From NCBI RefSeq assembly GCF_024713945.1, contig NC_134677.1:2669001-2733000 (forward strand): 64,000 bases of DNA, written 5' to 3'. The notes under the pieces are model-generated. The model saw only the letters and a program-made list of their open reading frames with translations, made no database searches and was not told where the DNA came from. This document shows positions 13,451 through 28,046 of the stretch, one piece after another. Both the position numbers and the translations under genes were made by a program. The stretch is from Dermatophagoides farinae (lineage: Eukaryota > Arthropoda > Arachnida > Sarcoptiformes > Pyroglyphidae). Position 1 is the first letter of the stretch. Each line of letters opens with the position of its first letter.

Positions 13451-16400
13451 GTTAGGTTATTATACACAACTTGCTTTTTTGATGATGATGATGATGATGA
13501 TAATACTGGCCACAAAAACTTGATTGAATTTCAAAGCTGATTTTTTTTTCGATTGACTATTACACTATAATGATGATGTTGATCCTGTTTGTCTATGAAA
13601 AATTGTTGTTCATTTTTTTTTTTTTTTTGGATCAAATCAATTAACGTCAATCCGAATGAATGAATACAAATTTTTTTTTGTTATCCTTCTATCGTTGATA
13701 ATATTAGCAATAATAATAATGGTATGGTATATGGAACATGGATTTTGATCCTGTCATCATCATCATCATCATCATTTTATGAATCATTCAAAGTAAATAG
13801 CCAGATGATGAAAATAAAATTTTTTTTTTTCATTATTATTAAAGTTGAGATACATGAATGAAAATAAAAATAATAATAATAAAAATTAGGTTAGTAGTGC
13901 TTGTTACGGATACGATATATATGACATAACATGACATATTACATGAAATACGACAGCCGGTTTGCCAATCATCATCATCATCATCAACGCTACGACCACC
14001 ATCATATATTGGCCAATCATTTTTGACGTATGTTCACAATCAAATTAAAAGAGTGTAAGTCTCGTTGAGAACAATAATGAAAATGATGATTGAATTTTAA
14101 AATCAATTTGCCAATAGGTTTCAATAATTTACTAAAAAATTAAAATCAGGATATTTTTCCATTCTGTTTGAATTTTCTTTTTTTCATCTGATCTAGGGAT
14201 TTCTCCATGAGAATAAATTGATTTCAATCAATAAACGAAAAAAAACGATATGGCCAAAATCAAAAATAACTTTGATTCTTTTCTAATCTTTGATTCTAGA
14301 TCCGAGATCGGATTGTTCCATGGAAATAATCTTTGAATAATCGTATCCAATTATTCCGTAGAAATCAGGTTCGAGTTATTTTTAATTGAATCTAGAGATT
14401 TTATCATCATCATCATCATCAACATCATTGTTAATCGAAAACAATTGCCATTCACTAACTATTGATGTATAATAAATGAACAAATCAATGAATAGAGCCG
14501 GCTTATAGAATGGACAAAATTGATTGAGACAATGTTGTTCCAAACACACACACACACACACACAACATATATTCATTCATTTCATTTATCCATTTCCTTT
14601 TCATTTTTCAAGTGATCCTAAAATCCTTTTTATTTTTGTTCAATTGGATTCAATTTTCATTCATTGAAATCAATCGTGTGCATGGCCTGATATCAAATAC
14701 ACACATGCACACACAGTAGTTGGTCGATCCATTTTAATCGATTACATTCAATCTAGTTGACCATTTTTTTTTACCAATGGCCAATTGTATCCAAAACACA
14801 ATTACAGACAACAAAGAATATGAAAGAGTTAATTAAATTAAATTTAATAACAACTGATAATATTAATAGGAAAAAAACCCCTTTTGTTCATCATCATCAT
14901 CATCATCATAATACTTATTCATTTGATTAGAATTGATTTAAATTGAATTGAAAATCCGATATTTCAAATGAAAGAAAAAGTTTAACGGCTGCTGTCACAC
15001 ACTCACACACACACAGTAGCTATTCACATGTTTTGATTTTCATTTGAACCGATTATCTGGATCTAAATGAAAGTCCTGATTATAATTTGATTGATTACCG
15101 TTCCGGTTGTCAAATTTACAATCCATAGTAGTTGATGAGCAGATGATGTATACACACACACACATACAACAACAACAACAACAATTGTTTGACAGTAGTT
15201 ATCTATTTAATATGTGTAAAAAAAAATAAAATCTATCCATGCTTATTATCAACAAATATCCAGATATATTGGAGATTCGAATATTTAATTTTTTTTGGTG
15301 TGTGTGTGTGTGTACCAATGTCACGTGTATGATTTCAGTTTGACAGGATAGGGACATTATTATCATCATCATCATTATATTGTTCAACAATATGACCTTG
15401 TCGTCTACAGATCATACAGATTGACATACAGTTTGCTTTTATTATTTGAAAATCCTGTTTTTTTTCTAGTTTATTATCATGTAAGAAATGATTATGATGA
15501 TGAAAATGGAAAGTTAATAAGTCTTATTGTTGATTATAGATATAGGTAATCTCAGTGTTTTTTTTTTATTCATTCATGTTTTTTTGTTGTTGAAAATATT
15601 CGATGAATGAATAATATTCGTGATGATAATCGTTTTTTTTCGACGAATTGACCATTCAATCGATAGAATTGTTGTTGTTGTGTCCGTGTGTATGTGTGTG
15701 TGTTTTTTTTTTTGTTTCATATGAATTGGTCATCGAAGAAGAATATTGGAATTTTTTTCTCTTATAAATGACACGCAATCTTCTCATTTTCAATTTGTTT
15801 AAAAAATTGAGTGAAATAAAATAAATTTTTTTTTTTGATGAAATTTTCATTTTTTTTGTTGTTGCCCTAATGACAACAATTTTTTTTGAATTGATGATAA
15901 TAATGAGAATTTGAAAGTCAAAAATGTTATATTATTTTCTCTACTCAAATTCCGAATTCATGTACGAATGGCCAAGATCAAAATCAAGTTCAATCAATCA
16001 ATCAAATCGATCAATTTCGTTCATATGCAACTGGTCGTCGTTGTTGTTGTGCTCAATTTTCATTTCAAAACAAAAATAAGACAACAAACAAAATACTAGC
16101 TACTGTCCGTTTGGTCATTATCATTGAACCATAATGAAATACATTGATCATCAATGATTGCGAACAAACGAACCAAAACCAAAATCCATCAAACCAATCA
16201 TTTTCTTATGGTTATAAAAGCTGAAGATGTCACCAAAAAAATGAATGAATGAATGAATGAATGTGAGATTTATTTTTTCATTTCATTGAATGAGAACGAC
16301 CTTTTTTTACTTATTATGTTCACAATGATATAACATCAAATCATTTTTTGTTGTTCCAATCATCAACATGATTATTATGAACATAACACGCAGATGGCTT

Positions 16401-16577
16401 GAAATTGGTGGATGTCTTTGTGTATCTGAAAGATGGTTGAAAGAACAAAAAAAAACACTAGTAGGTCCCTCTCTGCTATACCTAGTTATTGTCTTGTCTT
16501 TTTTTCCTAGGCCGCTATCTGGTTATCATTTATGATGATATCGATTTGGCTTCTCTCTCACTGTGTGTGTCTATCAG

Positions 16578-16796
16578 GCAATCATCATTATATACGATGT
16601 GGTTGACGTGTCCGTAGGACCACGTTTCTTGTTGACGATCTTTTTGGTTAAGGAAACTTTTTTTTTTGTTCTTCTTAGATGCCGCAAGCCAATAAAAAAA
16701 AGAAGTAAAAAATCGTCAAAATTTCACTACACACAGAGGAACCCAAATAAAAACAGGGACATTGAACATACAGACATTAAAATTAGAATGAGATGA
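16578..16796 (+). CDS. candidate terminal exon: membrane segment plus basic tail
   Basis: A very good acceptor (long TC/TGTG pyrimidine-rich tract ending in ATCAG at 16577) is followed by 72 open codons in phase 0, with TGA at 16794-16796. The product starts hydrophobic (AIIIIYDVVDVSVG, then FLLTIFLV and FFFVLL) and ends with a strongly basic hydrophilic tail (RCRKPIKKRSKK, RNPNKNRDIEH). That is the layout of the last exon of a single-pass membrane protein. A second strong acceptor lies at 16510 with different open frames. A 91-aa minus frame overlaps at 16716-16991. No homolog is recognised. Confidence 0.3.
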   Translation, partial: AIIIIYDVVDVSVGPRFLLTIFLVKETFFFVLLRCRKPIKKRSKKSSKFHYTQRNPNKNRDIEHTDIKIRMR

Positions 16797-17532
16797 AATG
16801 AATGAAAAAATTATTTTGGCACATAAGAAAAAAAAGTTTAAATTACTTTTCACATTATCGGCAGGTAGTCTTGGTTTTTTCTTTTTCTTTTTTTCTGGCC
16901 TAGGTGCACCATATGTGTGTGTTTGTGTGTGCGTATGTGTGTGTGTTTGTCCTTCATTTTTCTGGTCACAATTTTTTCTGTTTCTTTTCATTTGTTTTCG
17001 TTTCGTTTACTGTTCGTTTAGTGATAGTTTCGACACATTCCATTCAATATAACTTGGAATGAACGACAATCACGGATCTTATCACACAGACAGACTTGAA
17101 TTTTGTTATTAGTTGTTGTTGTTGTTGTTGTTGATACAAACGAATGGGTAGGTCACATTTTAGATTTTGGACAATGATGAAATAACCATAAGCAATAGCT
17201 TCTTCATCAGCAGCATAACAATCATAGCAGCCGTTAAACATCCATTATAAACGGTCGATATCCATACATTCAAACAAAGAAAAAAAAGGACAACAGCAGG
17301 GTTCCATAGGTAGAGGATGAAAAAAATCACATCACTACCAGTCAGTGTAAAACCACATTGAAATATCATTTGAATCATCAATGGAGAAAGAAAAAAAAAG
17401 AAATCATTATTGACATGACACACAAATCGAACAAATCCAATTTGATTTTTGTGATGGGTCAAATCAACATTTATTCTAGGTTCAATTTCAAAAATTTCCT
17501 CGATTTTTCATTTTCATTTCAATGAATATTCA

Positions 17533-17811
17533 TTATCTAAAATAATGATTTTGTTTGAATGTCTCATCCAAACAACGAAATTGACCGTAATCATTATGAT
17601 GAATATTACAATTTATTTTCGGAGAATGTTTCATCAGAGAAAAAAAAGTAGCCATTGAATGGCAATCTATCTTGTCATAATTTTTAGCCATGTCATGTTC
17701 TGACCATTCTATGTGGTTGGCAAAAATATTTTTCTTCAGAAAACAAAACAGAAAAAATGTTTGCTGACTTGTGTGTGTGTGTGTGTGTGTATGTGTAGGA
17801 TGGTGATTCAT
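17533..17811 (-). CDS. candidate minus-strand ORF or terminal exon
   Basis: A 92-codon minus frame starts at a real ATG (17811). It passes a CA microsatellite read as Thr-His, then about 60 residues of high-complexity sequence with Trp, Cys, Tyr, Asp and His (for example HIEWSEHDMAKNYDKIDCHS and NDYGQFRCLDETF). A strong acceptor (T-rich tract ending in CTGAAG, about 17738) would allow it to be a terminal exon starting there. The region 17.0-18.0 kb has few microsatellites. Other frames nearby (minus 17160-17462 and 17044-17241, plus 17713-17982) are also open, so the locus could be a decayed gene. Confidence 0.25.
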   Translation of the reverse strand: MNHHPTHTHTHTHTSQQTFFLFCFLKKNIFANHIEWSEHDMAKNYDKIDCHSMATFFSLMKHSPKINCNIHHNDYGQFRCLDETFKQNHYFR

Positions 17812-19475
17812 TTCTGTATATATGGTATATATTGTGATTTATATTCTTCGTACCAAAAGTTTACTGACTTGGCTATCAAGAATTTCTTATGCCTTATGGA
17901 GATCTTATGTGAATGTTTTTGTTATGTTTGTAAACTAACCGTGTTAAAATGTTCGGGTCTGAAGAACTTTATTTATATTTAGTCTACATGATGATGTTGA
18001 TGACGATGACGATGAAAATAACCGATATGTAACCTGACCATCATCATCATCATCATCATTTGTCCCTATGACCCGAAACCATACCATTTTCCAATCTTAT
18101 TGACCTTTGCCTAGCATTTTTTTTCGGGATTTTTTTTTCTATTTGTTTGTTTGTATTATAAAACAAGTCCTTAAGATCAAATTTGGTGTGTGTGTGTATG
18201 TATGTTTGTGTTTATATGCATCGACACGAACAAACTAATGAACAACAAACAAACAAACAAACAAATAAACAAATAGAACATCTCTTTTACTAAAATAACT
18301 AAAAGTTTACACTCAATAAAAATGAATTGCATGAAAATGGATCTCCAAGACAGCATAGACATAACATAGTTTAGTTTAATTCAGTTTGTTTTGTTTGAAT
18401 GAATATAATCTAAACAACTAAACACAGAGAGTGTGGAGAAAAATTCATTTGGCGTTAAAAAACAACGACAACATCTTCATAGTCAATTCGATTCAATGAT
18501 GATGGTGTTGGATTTATATTCGGATAGAATAAACTTATGACGGTTGGCAACATTTGTCTAAGTGTGTGTGTGTGTGTGTGCATGCATAAACCAACGGGAT
18601 TCAAAACTATCTTTACGATCTAAAAAAAATCTATAGATAGATGGATCGATCCAAAAGAATGGAAGAGAAGAAAAAAAAGAATTTCTTTTTTTTCCTTCTA
18701 AACTATGAATCTGTCATTTGCAATACTGAACTTCGTTGCGCTTCAACATTCAAATAACCGGCTGGTGTGTGTGTGTGTGTTAGTGTGTTTGATTCTGGTG
18801 TGAAATTGCTAATTTCATGCAAGTTTGATTTCGATATCGATGCTTCCACAAATAGAAAATCAAATCATCAAATCAAACGGGAATGGTAACAACAACAACA
18901 ACAACAACAACAACAAAATTATCATACTTCTAACAAACAAAACAAATTCTTTTCTTTCGTTCCATTCAACATTTCGGATTCAGATTGTTTCGTTTTGTTT
19001 GTTTGGAATATAAGGAATAGCGATTCGTTCGTTTAGTTGATAGGTCGTCGTCCTTTGTCCTCTGATATTCTTTATTGATGATGATGGTGTTTGAGTGATG
19101 AATGATGACCACCAGCTGATACACAACCAGTATAACCATATGTGTGTTTGTGATTGTCGAGTTTGTGTTATATATTCTTTGATACAATTCACAAAATTCT
19201 TATATTCTTATCAAAACGACGGGTCATTTTTTTCACATAAATAAACGTTTGTATACGGTTGATTCTTAATGGAGAAAATTGAGAAATTCTTCTGTCTAGA
19301 AAAAAAAGACCGGATTCACAATTTGGATCAATGAAAAATGATTACACAAAAATAACATAACGAAAATGCATAAATTACGTAATCGTCTGCAGGCGTATTT
19401 CCATCATTGTGAGGCAATGGAAAGAAAAAATTTAAAATTCCGGACTAAAAATTTTTTTTTTCTCCATTGGTATAG
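17812..19475. other. geneless stretch
   Basis: CA/TG tracts (near 18185, 18560, 18762), a CAAA tract near 18244-18275 and an (AAC)n tract near 18890-18915. A 43-codon + frame near 18410-18540 reads as high complexity but has only a weak acceptor. Nothing is callable. Confidence 0.5.
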
Positions 19476-19775
19476 CAAAGAAACACATACACACACACAG
19501 GTTTCACAATTGTGAATGTTTTGGATACAATGTTACGGCCTTCACATTCGTTTATGCTGCTAGCTTATAATACACAGACTTGCACAAAAAATCTTCACAT
19601 TCGAGGATATTCATTCAAGTTTGTATCCCACACACACACTAAATTCGATTCAACCACGTTTTTTCTTCTTCGCCGTTCAGTCAGTGTTTGGCTATCATAC
19701 ATGTTGGTTAGGATCTTGATTTTTGTTGAATGTGTGCATGTTTCTTGTTATGTTCATCGTAATTCATTTCATTGA
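19476..19775 (+). CDS. candidate exon, 99 codons, strong acceptor
   Basis: An acceptor with a T-rich tract and TATAG (19473-19475) is followed in phase 0 by 99 open codons and TGA at 19773-19775. The TAG of the acceptor is itself an in-frame stop, so the frame opens exactly where an exon would begin. The product is of mixed composition (NVLDTMLRPSHSFMLLAYNT, NLHIRGYSFKF), with a hydrophobic stretch near the end (VWLSYMLVRILIFVECV) that could be a membrane segment. The minus strand here is broken by stops. No homolog is recognised. Confidence 0.3.
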   Translation, partial: QRNTYTHTGFTIVNVLDTMLRPSHSFMLLAYNTQTCTKNLHIRGYSFKFVSHTHTKFDSTTFFLLRRSVSVWLSYMLVRILIFVECVHVSCYVHRNSFH

Positions 19776-20256
19776 ACGTTCAACTGAAAACAAGAATGAT
19801 AATGATATCGATTCTTAATTTTTTTTTTCACCGTTCTCATTCGTTTGTAATCAAAAACTTTCAACGGTATCCCCTCATTGATTGACATTGTTGTTGTTTG
19901 AAATCATTGCTGAATTTAAAACTTCAGAATTGTCAAGAATTTTCAAAGAAATTCTTCAGTGTGTGTGTGTATTGTGAAATATCTTCATGAATTTTCATCA
20001 TAATTAAGCAGTAGTGGTGGTTACAACAACAATAACAACAACAACTACATTGTTAATGGTAAGAATTCTGTTTTTGATCATCACCAAAAAAAAATCAGCA
20101 AAGGAAAAGATTTTCCCAAAAATTCAGTCTCGACAATTTTAAATTTTAATCATTTGTGTGTGTGTTTTTATTATTTTTTGCATCTGAAATTACCAATTAT
20201 CATCATAATAACTAGGTCGATTTGTTTTTGTTTTCTCTTGATTTTCGAAATTCTTT

Positions 20257-20283
20257 GTCGTCGTCGTCGTCGTCGTCGTCGTC
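20257..20283 (+). repeat. (GTC)9 microsatellite
   Basis: Nine GTC units, an unusually GC-rich repeat unit for this sequence. Confidence 0.95.
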
Positions 20284-21500
20284 AAGATACTAAATGATTG
20301 ATCATACCATATGAATTATGTAAATTACCCGCGCAAATTTGATCTTCAAGGTTCTTCTTCTCGTGTGTTACCTAGATTTTCTTATCTTTTTTCTCATCAT
20401 CAAACAAACACCAAGTTCATTCTGTTAAAATCTAGTTTGCATATAATTTGTGTATCTTTGTGTGTGTGTGTGTGTGTGCTTTAAACTAAATTTAAAAAAT
20501 CTTACTGTCACGATTTTTTGGAAAGAAATTCTTTGAGTGTAGAAATCTTTCCACTGACATTTAGATTTGTTTTTGAATTTTTTTTTTTCGTTTTGTTTCT
20601 CAACATCATCATCAACCATCATTCATTTGGATAAGGTAAAGTGAGGCGTGTGTGTGTGCGTATGTGTGTTTGTCAACTTGATATATCAGAATTTAGAAAA
20701 GGGCAGATTGAAGAAAAAGAAGAAAGAAAAAAGTTTTCTGACAACATCTAGATATCTAGTGAAAAAAAAATAATTACAGGTTGTTATTTTATTTCGCATC
20801 TTCATTGATTGATTAATCATCGATAGAAAACTAAGAAAATGTACTAAAATAATGTTTGAAAGCGTTGATTATCGAAAATGTTTTCGTTCTGATTGATTCA
20901 TTTTTGTTTAGTTTTTTTTTCATTTTCGCAAACATCTTCATTATTATCATCATCATCATCATCATTATAATTATTATTGATTTTTGATATGATGATGATA
21001 TCGATTGCAAAGTTTCATACCCTTTTTTCGCCCATTGTTGAATCTATTAATACATTTTTTTGTTTTGTTGTTGCTGTTGTTTGCCTGAATTTGAAATTAA
21101 TCCATATTGATTGATTGGTGATTGTAAATTTTTGATTTTTCTTCCCAATTCATTCATATGGATAGTTTTAGGTTTTGGCAATAATTTTATACAATTCTTG
21201 ATTACAAGTGGCCTTGTTTTTTTTCAATGTTTCAAAAAAACAAAATTCAATTCAGTCAAAATTCGATTCAATAATAATGATGATAATCATAAATTGTATT
21301 CGACTGTATTACTGTTGTTGTTGTTGTTGTTGTTGTTGTGTTTGATGCTTGTCACTTTGAAGTGCACAGCAAGCAAACAAGCAAGCATATAAGAAGATTC
21401 AGATCCAGATCAGAATGATGATTATTTGATCAAAACATATTGATATGATTTTGAATGAAATACTTTGGCCAAGTGTTTTATGTGTATGTGTGTCTCTCTC

Positions 21501-21524
21501 TGTGTGTGTGTGTGTGTGTGTGTG
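21501..21524 (+). repeat. (TG)12 microsatellite
   Basis: Twelve TG units directly after a TCTCTC stretch. Confidence 0.95.
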
Positions 21525-24500
21525 CATTTCAAGTTTATATCTTGATTTTGAAATTTCAAAAAAAAACGAAATCAAATAAAAATAACGACAACATCGCTCT
21601 GTTTGTGTGTCTGTTTAAATGTCCATCAATGTGTCCATGAATGTGATTAGGTCCAAAAGATTTGTTTTCATTTGCTTTATGTTTGAATTGGTTGAATTGA
21701 TTGATTTGTTTGATATGTTGATAATTTCAGGCTAACGATGACGATGATGATGATGACGATGAAGAGTTTTTTTTGCTTTGGAAAATTATTGCCATTGCAA
21801 ATATGAACATCCCAGAAAAAAAACATTAATTTCAAGATTATTTGTTTGACTTTTTGTTTGTTGTTTAAATAAAACACCACTTGGATTTTTTTGTTTATAT
21901 TTGTTTGTGTCTGTGTGTGTGTGTGTTTGTTTGAGAATGAAAGTTTTTTTTCATGTCCAGAAAAACAAAAAAAAACATACATCATACCTGATTTATATTC
22001 TTTCTCGCTATATGGATGTCGATTGGTTTGACATTTGCCCTTATGTGACTAGAGTAGTAGTATGTGTGTGTGCGTTGGTACCAACCTTTCATTGGACTGA
22101 ATTTTTTTTTTTTTTTATCAAATCATCAGAAAATTATATGATACGTAAATGTAAATCATTTTCATACACACATAGAAAAACCATTGTTGTTGCTGCATAG
22201 TTGTTGTATACGATGAAAAATGTTTCTGGCCAAAGATGTCATTAGATTTGGTTTTGATTGTAGCCATAGTATTTTTTTTTTTTTTTTGTTCAAGTTTTGA
22301 TCATTTTTCGTTTCATGCACGAAATGATCACCTTTTATATTATTGGATCTGTCAATGTGTATTGACCGATATAATAATCAAAGCATCATTTCTTTATGGT
22401 CAAATCATCATCATCATCATCACAATCATTTGAATGGCCAATTGCAATTGACAGGTATAGCGTGCAAACCAGAGAATAAAAACAAGTCCAAGTTTTTAAT
22501 CTCTCTTTTTTTTGTTGCATAAAAAAAAATTCAATAGCGCTTTGTTTGCATTTAAATTCAAAAAAAAAATCTTCAAATCTGTCTCACAGTGTGGTATGCA
22601 ATCCACCTGTATTTACGTTTTGTAAAATGTAAAGTGAAAAGAAAAACCGAAAAAAAATCAGAGGCAATTTTCTTTTCTTTTTTTTACAGGTGCTGTTTGG
22701 TTTGTTTAAACTCTTTTCTCTTTTTGTTGTTGTTCATTTATTCATGTATATTCTAATAATAAATATGTGTGTAATTCAAGATTTTTGAAAATGAATCACA
22801 ATCAAGATTTATGTTAATTCTATAATTGATGATTGGTAATATGGTACATAATAATATTGTTTTCTATTGTATACAAGACAACACCCAATGAAAAACAAAA
22901 CAAAAAAAATTCTTCACTCTATTTCCATTGAAATAATCGTTGTTGATTTTTTATACACAAGTATATTCAAGAGAATTTTGGTAATTTTCTCTTTCTTTTT
23001 TTTTTTAGTTTTGACGTATACGTAAATCAAATTGAGCTCCAGAAAAAAAGTGCCAAATGCAATTGAATCGGTCTGTGAAAAAAAAGAGACATTAATGTTT
23101 TTCAATCATAAAGTCTATGTATATTTGAAGAAAAAGAGATTTACAACAGATTATATTTGGTTGGTTTGTTGGTGTATATTAGTGTGTGTGTGTGTCCGTG
23201 AGACCACATTAAGAAGGACAAGGGATTTTGTGTGTGTTTTTCCTGGCTAATCATTACCGATACGATCATGGCCATCTATTTTTTCCAGTGTATTTTCTTT
23301 TCTTTTTTTTTGGTGATTTTAAAATACGAAAAAAAATAATTTGCATTCAAAGAAAAAAAATGGAATAAAAAAGCTCTGAATGACCAAACTTTGAATTTAT
23401 ATATGGATTGTTCATTTTTTTTTCTTTGGAATGAATAAAATTTTGTCTGGGATGGTTGTCGGGTGTTGTCATATCGATTCGAGTTGTCCAGTCAACCAAC
23501 CAACCGACCAACCAATGTGAATAAGTTCAAAGTTCAAGTTTGTTACCATCTTTGATATTCATTGATGAAGTTCATTTTATTATTCCGTCCTTGATTATAT
23601 TCGAAAATAAATATCTGATGACATTGGTTTCTCATGATGATGATGAAGACTAACCAAAAACAAAATGCCTAGAAACCAGAAAATCAAAATTACTGTTCTA
23701 TTTGATGATTGTATGAAGAAGCCATATAAAACTAATGGGTCAACGGAATTGAACTGTTTGATTGATTGTCAAAAAAGCGTTCATTCCATGACTATGACTT
23801 TACAAATGGCCTGTCGAAATATGGTCCCTAACTGGTAATTGTGATCTAGTTTCGGGTTTTTTTGTTGTTGTTGTTTTCCTGAGTTGTTTCAGATTTTAAG
23901 AACTGTCACGAACCAAGAAAAAAACTAATAACAAGGGACGACCGAAAAAATAGAAAAGTAGTAGTTATTTTCTGTTACTGTATTCACATTCACAACTATA
24001 TCAGGTTTATTTATACCCAAACAAACACGATCTTTCTCGTCGTTTGTCGGTATACTGTATTACCCTTTTTTCATCCTATTTTTCTTTTCATGCTTTATTA
24101 GAGCTTCATTTTCCCAAGTCTTCAATGAATCCATCTTTGTATCTGTATTTTTTTCCCACTATTTTGGTTCATGTCATCAAACAGACAATAAGCAAATGAT
24201 ATCAATGATAATGCACGCGAAAAAAAACAAAATAAAGAAAAAAGAAATGAGCTTCCTTTTTGGGGTAAATAGAAAGAAAAAAAATCTGTCACATTGCATT
24301 TAGATTCATTTTGTTGTTGTTGTTGTTGGATACTAAAATGCACACACATGCACAAATGTAAGCCAAAAAATAAAAATAAAACAAATCAAATGAACTTTGT
24401 AATTATTTTTTTGTTTCTTGGGTGGAAATAATTCATACCTATATGGAAATGAAATTGGTTAAAACAGACAGGTAGCAAGTTTTTTTTCTCTTCATTTTCT

Positions 24501-27500
24501 AAAATAATTCTATTCGAAATGTTAGTATACACGCATATTGATCTTTATTTTGTCATGCGGTATTTTGGCACACACACAGACACACAAATAAAATATCCTG
24601 AAATGAAAACCCATTCTATGTTTTCTTTTCTTAAGATATGGGTTTCTCATGTTGTTTTTTTTTTTGGTTACATGTTCAATCTTCTACCGGTAATCACGAT
24701 CATGTTCGTATAATAATTTGATTATGTTTAGATGTTTTTTCTGTTTTGTGTTGAAAAAGGTGTGCACGTTCACACCTTTGTTTTTTTCCACGTTTCAAAT
24801 ACTATATTTTGGCGGTATGATGAAAAAAAAAACAAAGCCATTCAATGATGAATGAGGGAAAAATTATCATTTTCATTTCATGTTTCGAATGCTTTTAAAT
24901 GATAAAGAGATGGCCATACACACAGTAGCTTTCATAAATAAAATGATAACAATCATCAAGAATGATTTCGGATATTTTGTTTCATTGTTTTTTATTTTGT
25001 TTTTTTGTCGGTTAATTTTTTTTCTTGTCTGTCAAACATAACAAGACTTGTATTTATATGAAAAAATAAGATGAAAACAAATGAATCAAATGATTGAATC
25101 TCTTTTTTTCATAAATCTTTTGAAACAACGAGCTTCTTTTGTTTTTGTTGTTTCGAATTTCATTGCATTCATTGTATACCGTGTTAATATATGTGACCAC
25201 TATTTATGGTGTTAACATAATAATTTACCATTTAGTGAGAAAATGGACAGAAAATTTCCTAGTGTGTTTTTTTTTTCTCCAATCAAATTTGATATTTCAT
25301 CATTTTGATCAGAAAATAAATTTCTTGTTTTGATTTCGACACACAAACACACTATATGTGTGTGCATTCTCCTTTCTTGCACCCAATTTTTTTTTATATA
25401 ATCAAAAAAAAACAGAATGTTCATCTTACCTGTTTTGTTCAATTATTATTATTATTATCACTTTAGATAGATAGAATGATAAGTGTGTGTGTTTGTGTGT
25501 GAGAAAATAAGGCGATGAGATCAGATTAATTGTATGGATCATCATCATCGAATCATTGAATCTTTTAGTAGCAACAAAAACAAGTTTGATGTCTTTAATT
25601 ATGTTTTCTCTATTTTTTTTATAATCGATTGATCTGTTACCTTTTTCATTCATAAAGATCTAAATAATAGCTTCTTTCATATATTTATTTCTCATCATCA
25701 ATTTCTGTTCTCATCTTCCTATTTTTAACACTTTTTTTTATTCGTACAACAACAACAACAACAACTAAAGTATCTCAATCATCGAATACAGGTCAGGTTA
25801 AAGGGAATTTGAAATGTAAAAAAAAATACCAATAACTGTTATAAAACAGGGCTTCTGTTTCAATCATTTTTTTTCATTTATCGTGTTTGATTCATTATTT
25901 TTCATATGATGATGATGATGATGATGATGACGATCAATTGAATGGCAATCAATCGATGATTATGATTATGGTTGATGATTATGATACTAAAAATATGCAT
26001 TTAAAATAATAATAATTCCGTATGACTATAAAAGTACAATATCGATACATACAATTGGAAAAATATCAAAAAAAAAATCATTGATTGATTGATTTTTTTT
26101 CTCTTCACTACTACTGTTATTACTGCACTTGAAAAGTTTGCAAATTTATAGTTTTCTTTTTCTTTCGCTTTTTTATTTTCATTAGTCACGAGAATTTATT
26201 TTCGTCATTCCATTGCCCGTCATCGTCTTCGTTGTTTTTATGGACAACGAATATGCTTGTTGTGGTGGTGGTGGTTTTTTTCTTCGTTTCATTTCTAACC
26301 AATTTTACGATTCAATTATAAGCGCGATCAACTTCTTTTAATTATTACTATGTGGTGTGAATATGTGTTGTCCATTGGATAGAATTTTAGGTTTTTTTTT
26401 CTCTAATTACTACGAAGCATTTAAGCGTGTTTGTGTGTGTGTGTGTGTGTTGCTTGACATGATCAATCAGTTGTTGATGATCATGATCATCAGTGAGTGA
26501 CGACAACAATTTCGTTGTTGTCATCAGCGACCACAATCCTTGATGATGATGATGATGATGATCATAAAAACATAACCGACAATTGAAATGACTATAAAAA
26601 AAATTGTTAAAGAAAATTCTTCTTGTCGGCGAGACCAAAACTCTTTTTTTTCTGGTCTATCTTTTTTTTATACGTTGAACAATGACATTTTTATTCATTT
26701 TATTTTGCTCACCGAAAAAAAAGCGGAAAAATAAAATTTAATTTTCAACATTACACAATCACCACCACCAGTGGTTATACATTATCATCATTGTCATTAT
26801 TCTTGAGTGAGAATTAAGAAAAAAAAAATTCAATGAGCAATGTCATTATTTGTCGTTGAATCATTTTTTTTCATCATCATCATCATCATCATGGCAATGA
26901 TTTTCAACGCTTTGATTTAATTTGAAAAGAAATGAATACAAAATTCCATGTGATGACAATTCATGATGATGATGATGAATTAAATGAGCCAAAAACATGC
27001 ACAAAAAAGAATTCAACAAAAAACTGATGATGATGGTGATGATATTCACAGGAATTGTTTTGTGAATGTTTGTGTGAGAATTTTTTTGAATAAAATTTTT
27101 CAATTATCTTACAGTCAAATTATTCATTCCAATTCTCTAGAGTCATTTGATTTTTTTCCATTCACTACTTAGATTTCAAATTTTAATTTTCTCATCTCAT
27201 TTATTTAATCGTTCTAAAACATCGATTACCTTTTATCATTCTAGTTGTGATTGTGATTATCATTGTGATTGTTTCTGTCATTATAGGCTCACATGGAAAA
27301 TGTTTATGTGATGTGTGACCAGCCAACTTGATGACAAGTTTGGTCGGTCCATTTTATTTTAGTTTGAGCCAATTTAGTGAATTAGATAAAACTGGATTGG
27401 TACATACATGCACACATGTACATACACTTGTCATTATTCACATGTCATTGTGTCGTTTGTTTGAATTTTTTTTTTTGTTCCAAAAAAACAAATACAGAAT

Positions 27501-28046
27501 TTCACTTCAAAACTACTGTATTACACAAAACACTGGTGGTAATTTGGATTGAGCTGGGCGATGACTAATAATTCATCGGTCATGTCAATCATGATCGTGT
27601 GTAGATTTTGTCATTCGTGTATTTTTTTTTTCGTTTGTTTCGGTTAAGTTTAGTTTGACAGAATTTTTCTGGCCTCATTTTCACATAGAATGACGACAAA
27701 GAGGATTACAACATTCAACGATGGTGGTAGGTGGGTGTAATTGTTTTCAGAACAGACAGAATTTTTCAATGGATATTTATTTCGATGATATCTTGTTGAG
27801 ATTGAAAAAATTTTTTTTTCATCGATAAAATTCATATGGGAAATTATTCAGATTGACAGATTCAGTTTCATTTATAAACAAACGCTGAATGTTAAGTCAA
27901 GGCTAAATCGAGGATAATCTTCTATCGATATGTATGCTAAAAATGGATTTTTTTCCTTTGCTTCTATTGGAAAATGTTTTTGGCAGCTAGCGAAATTTAT
28001 AATCGGCCATTGAAAATACCGTTGAAGTAATTTATTTTTTGATTAT

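Noticed and set aside
15037-15165. Minus ATG micro-ORF (MDCKFDNRNGNQSNYNQDF...) with a good start context
   Set aside because: Only 28 codons from the good ATG and no further support; kept out of the feature list.
16716-16991. 91-codon minus ATG frame with Thr-His and Lys runs
   Set aside because: Much of it is complement of CA/TG and TTTTTC tracts, and it overlaps the better supported + exon 16578-16796.
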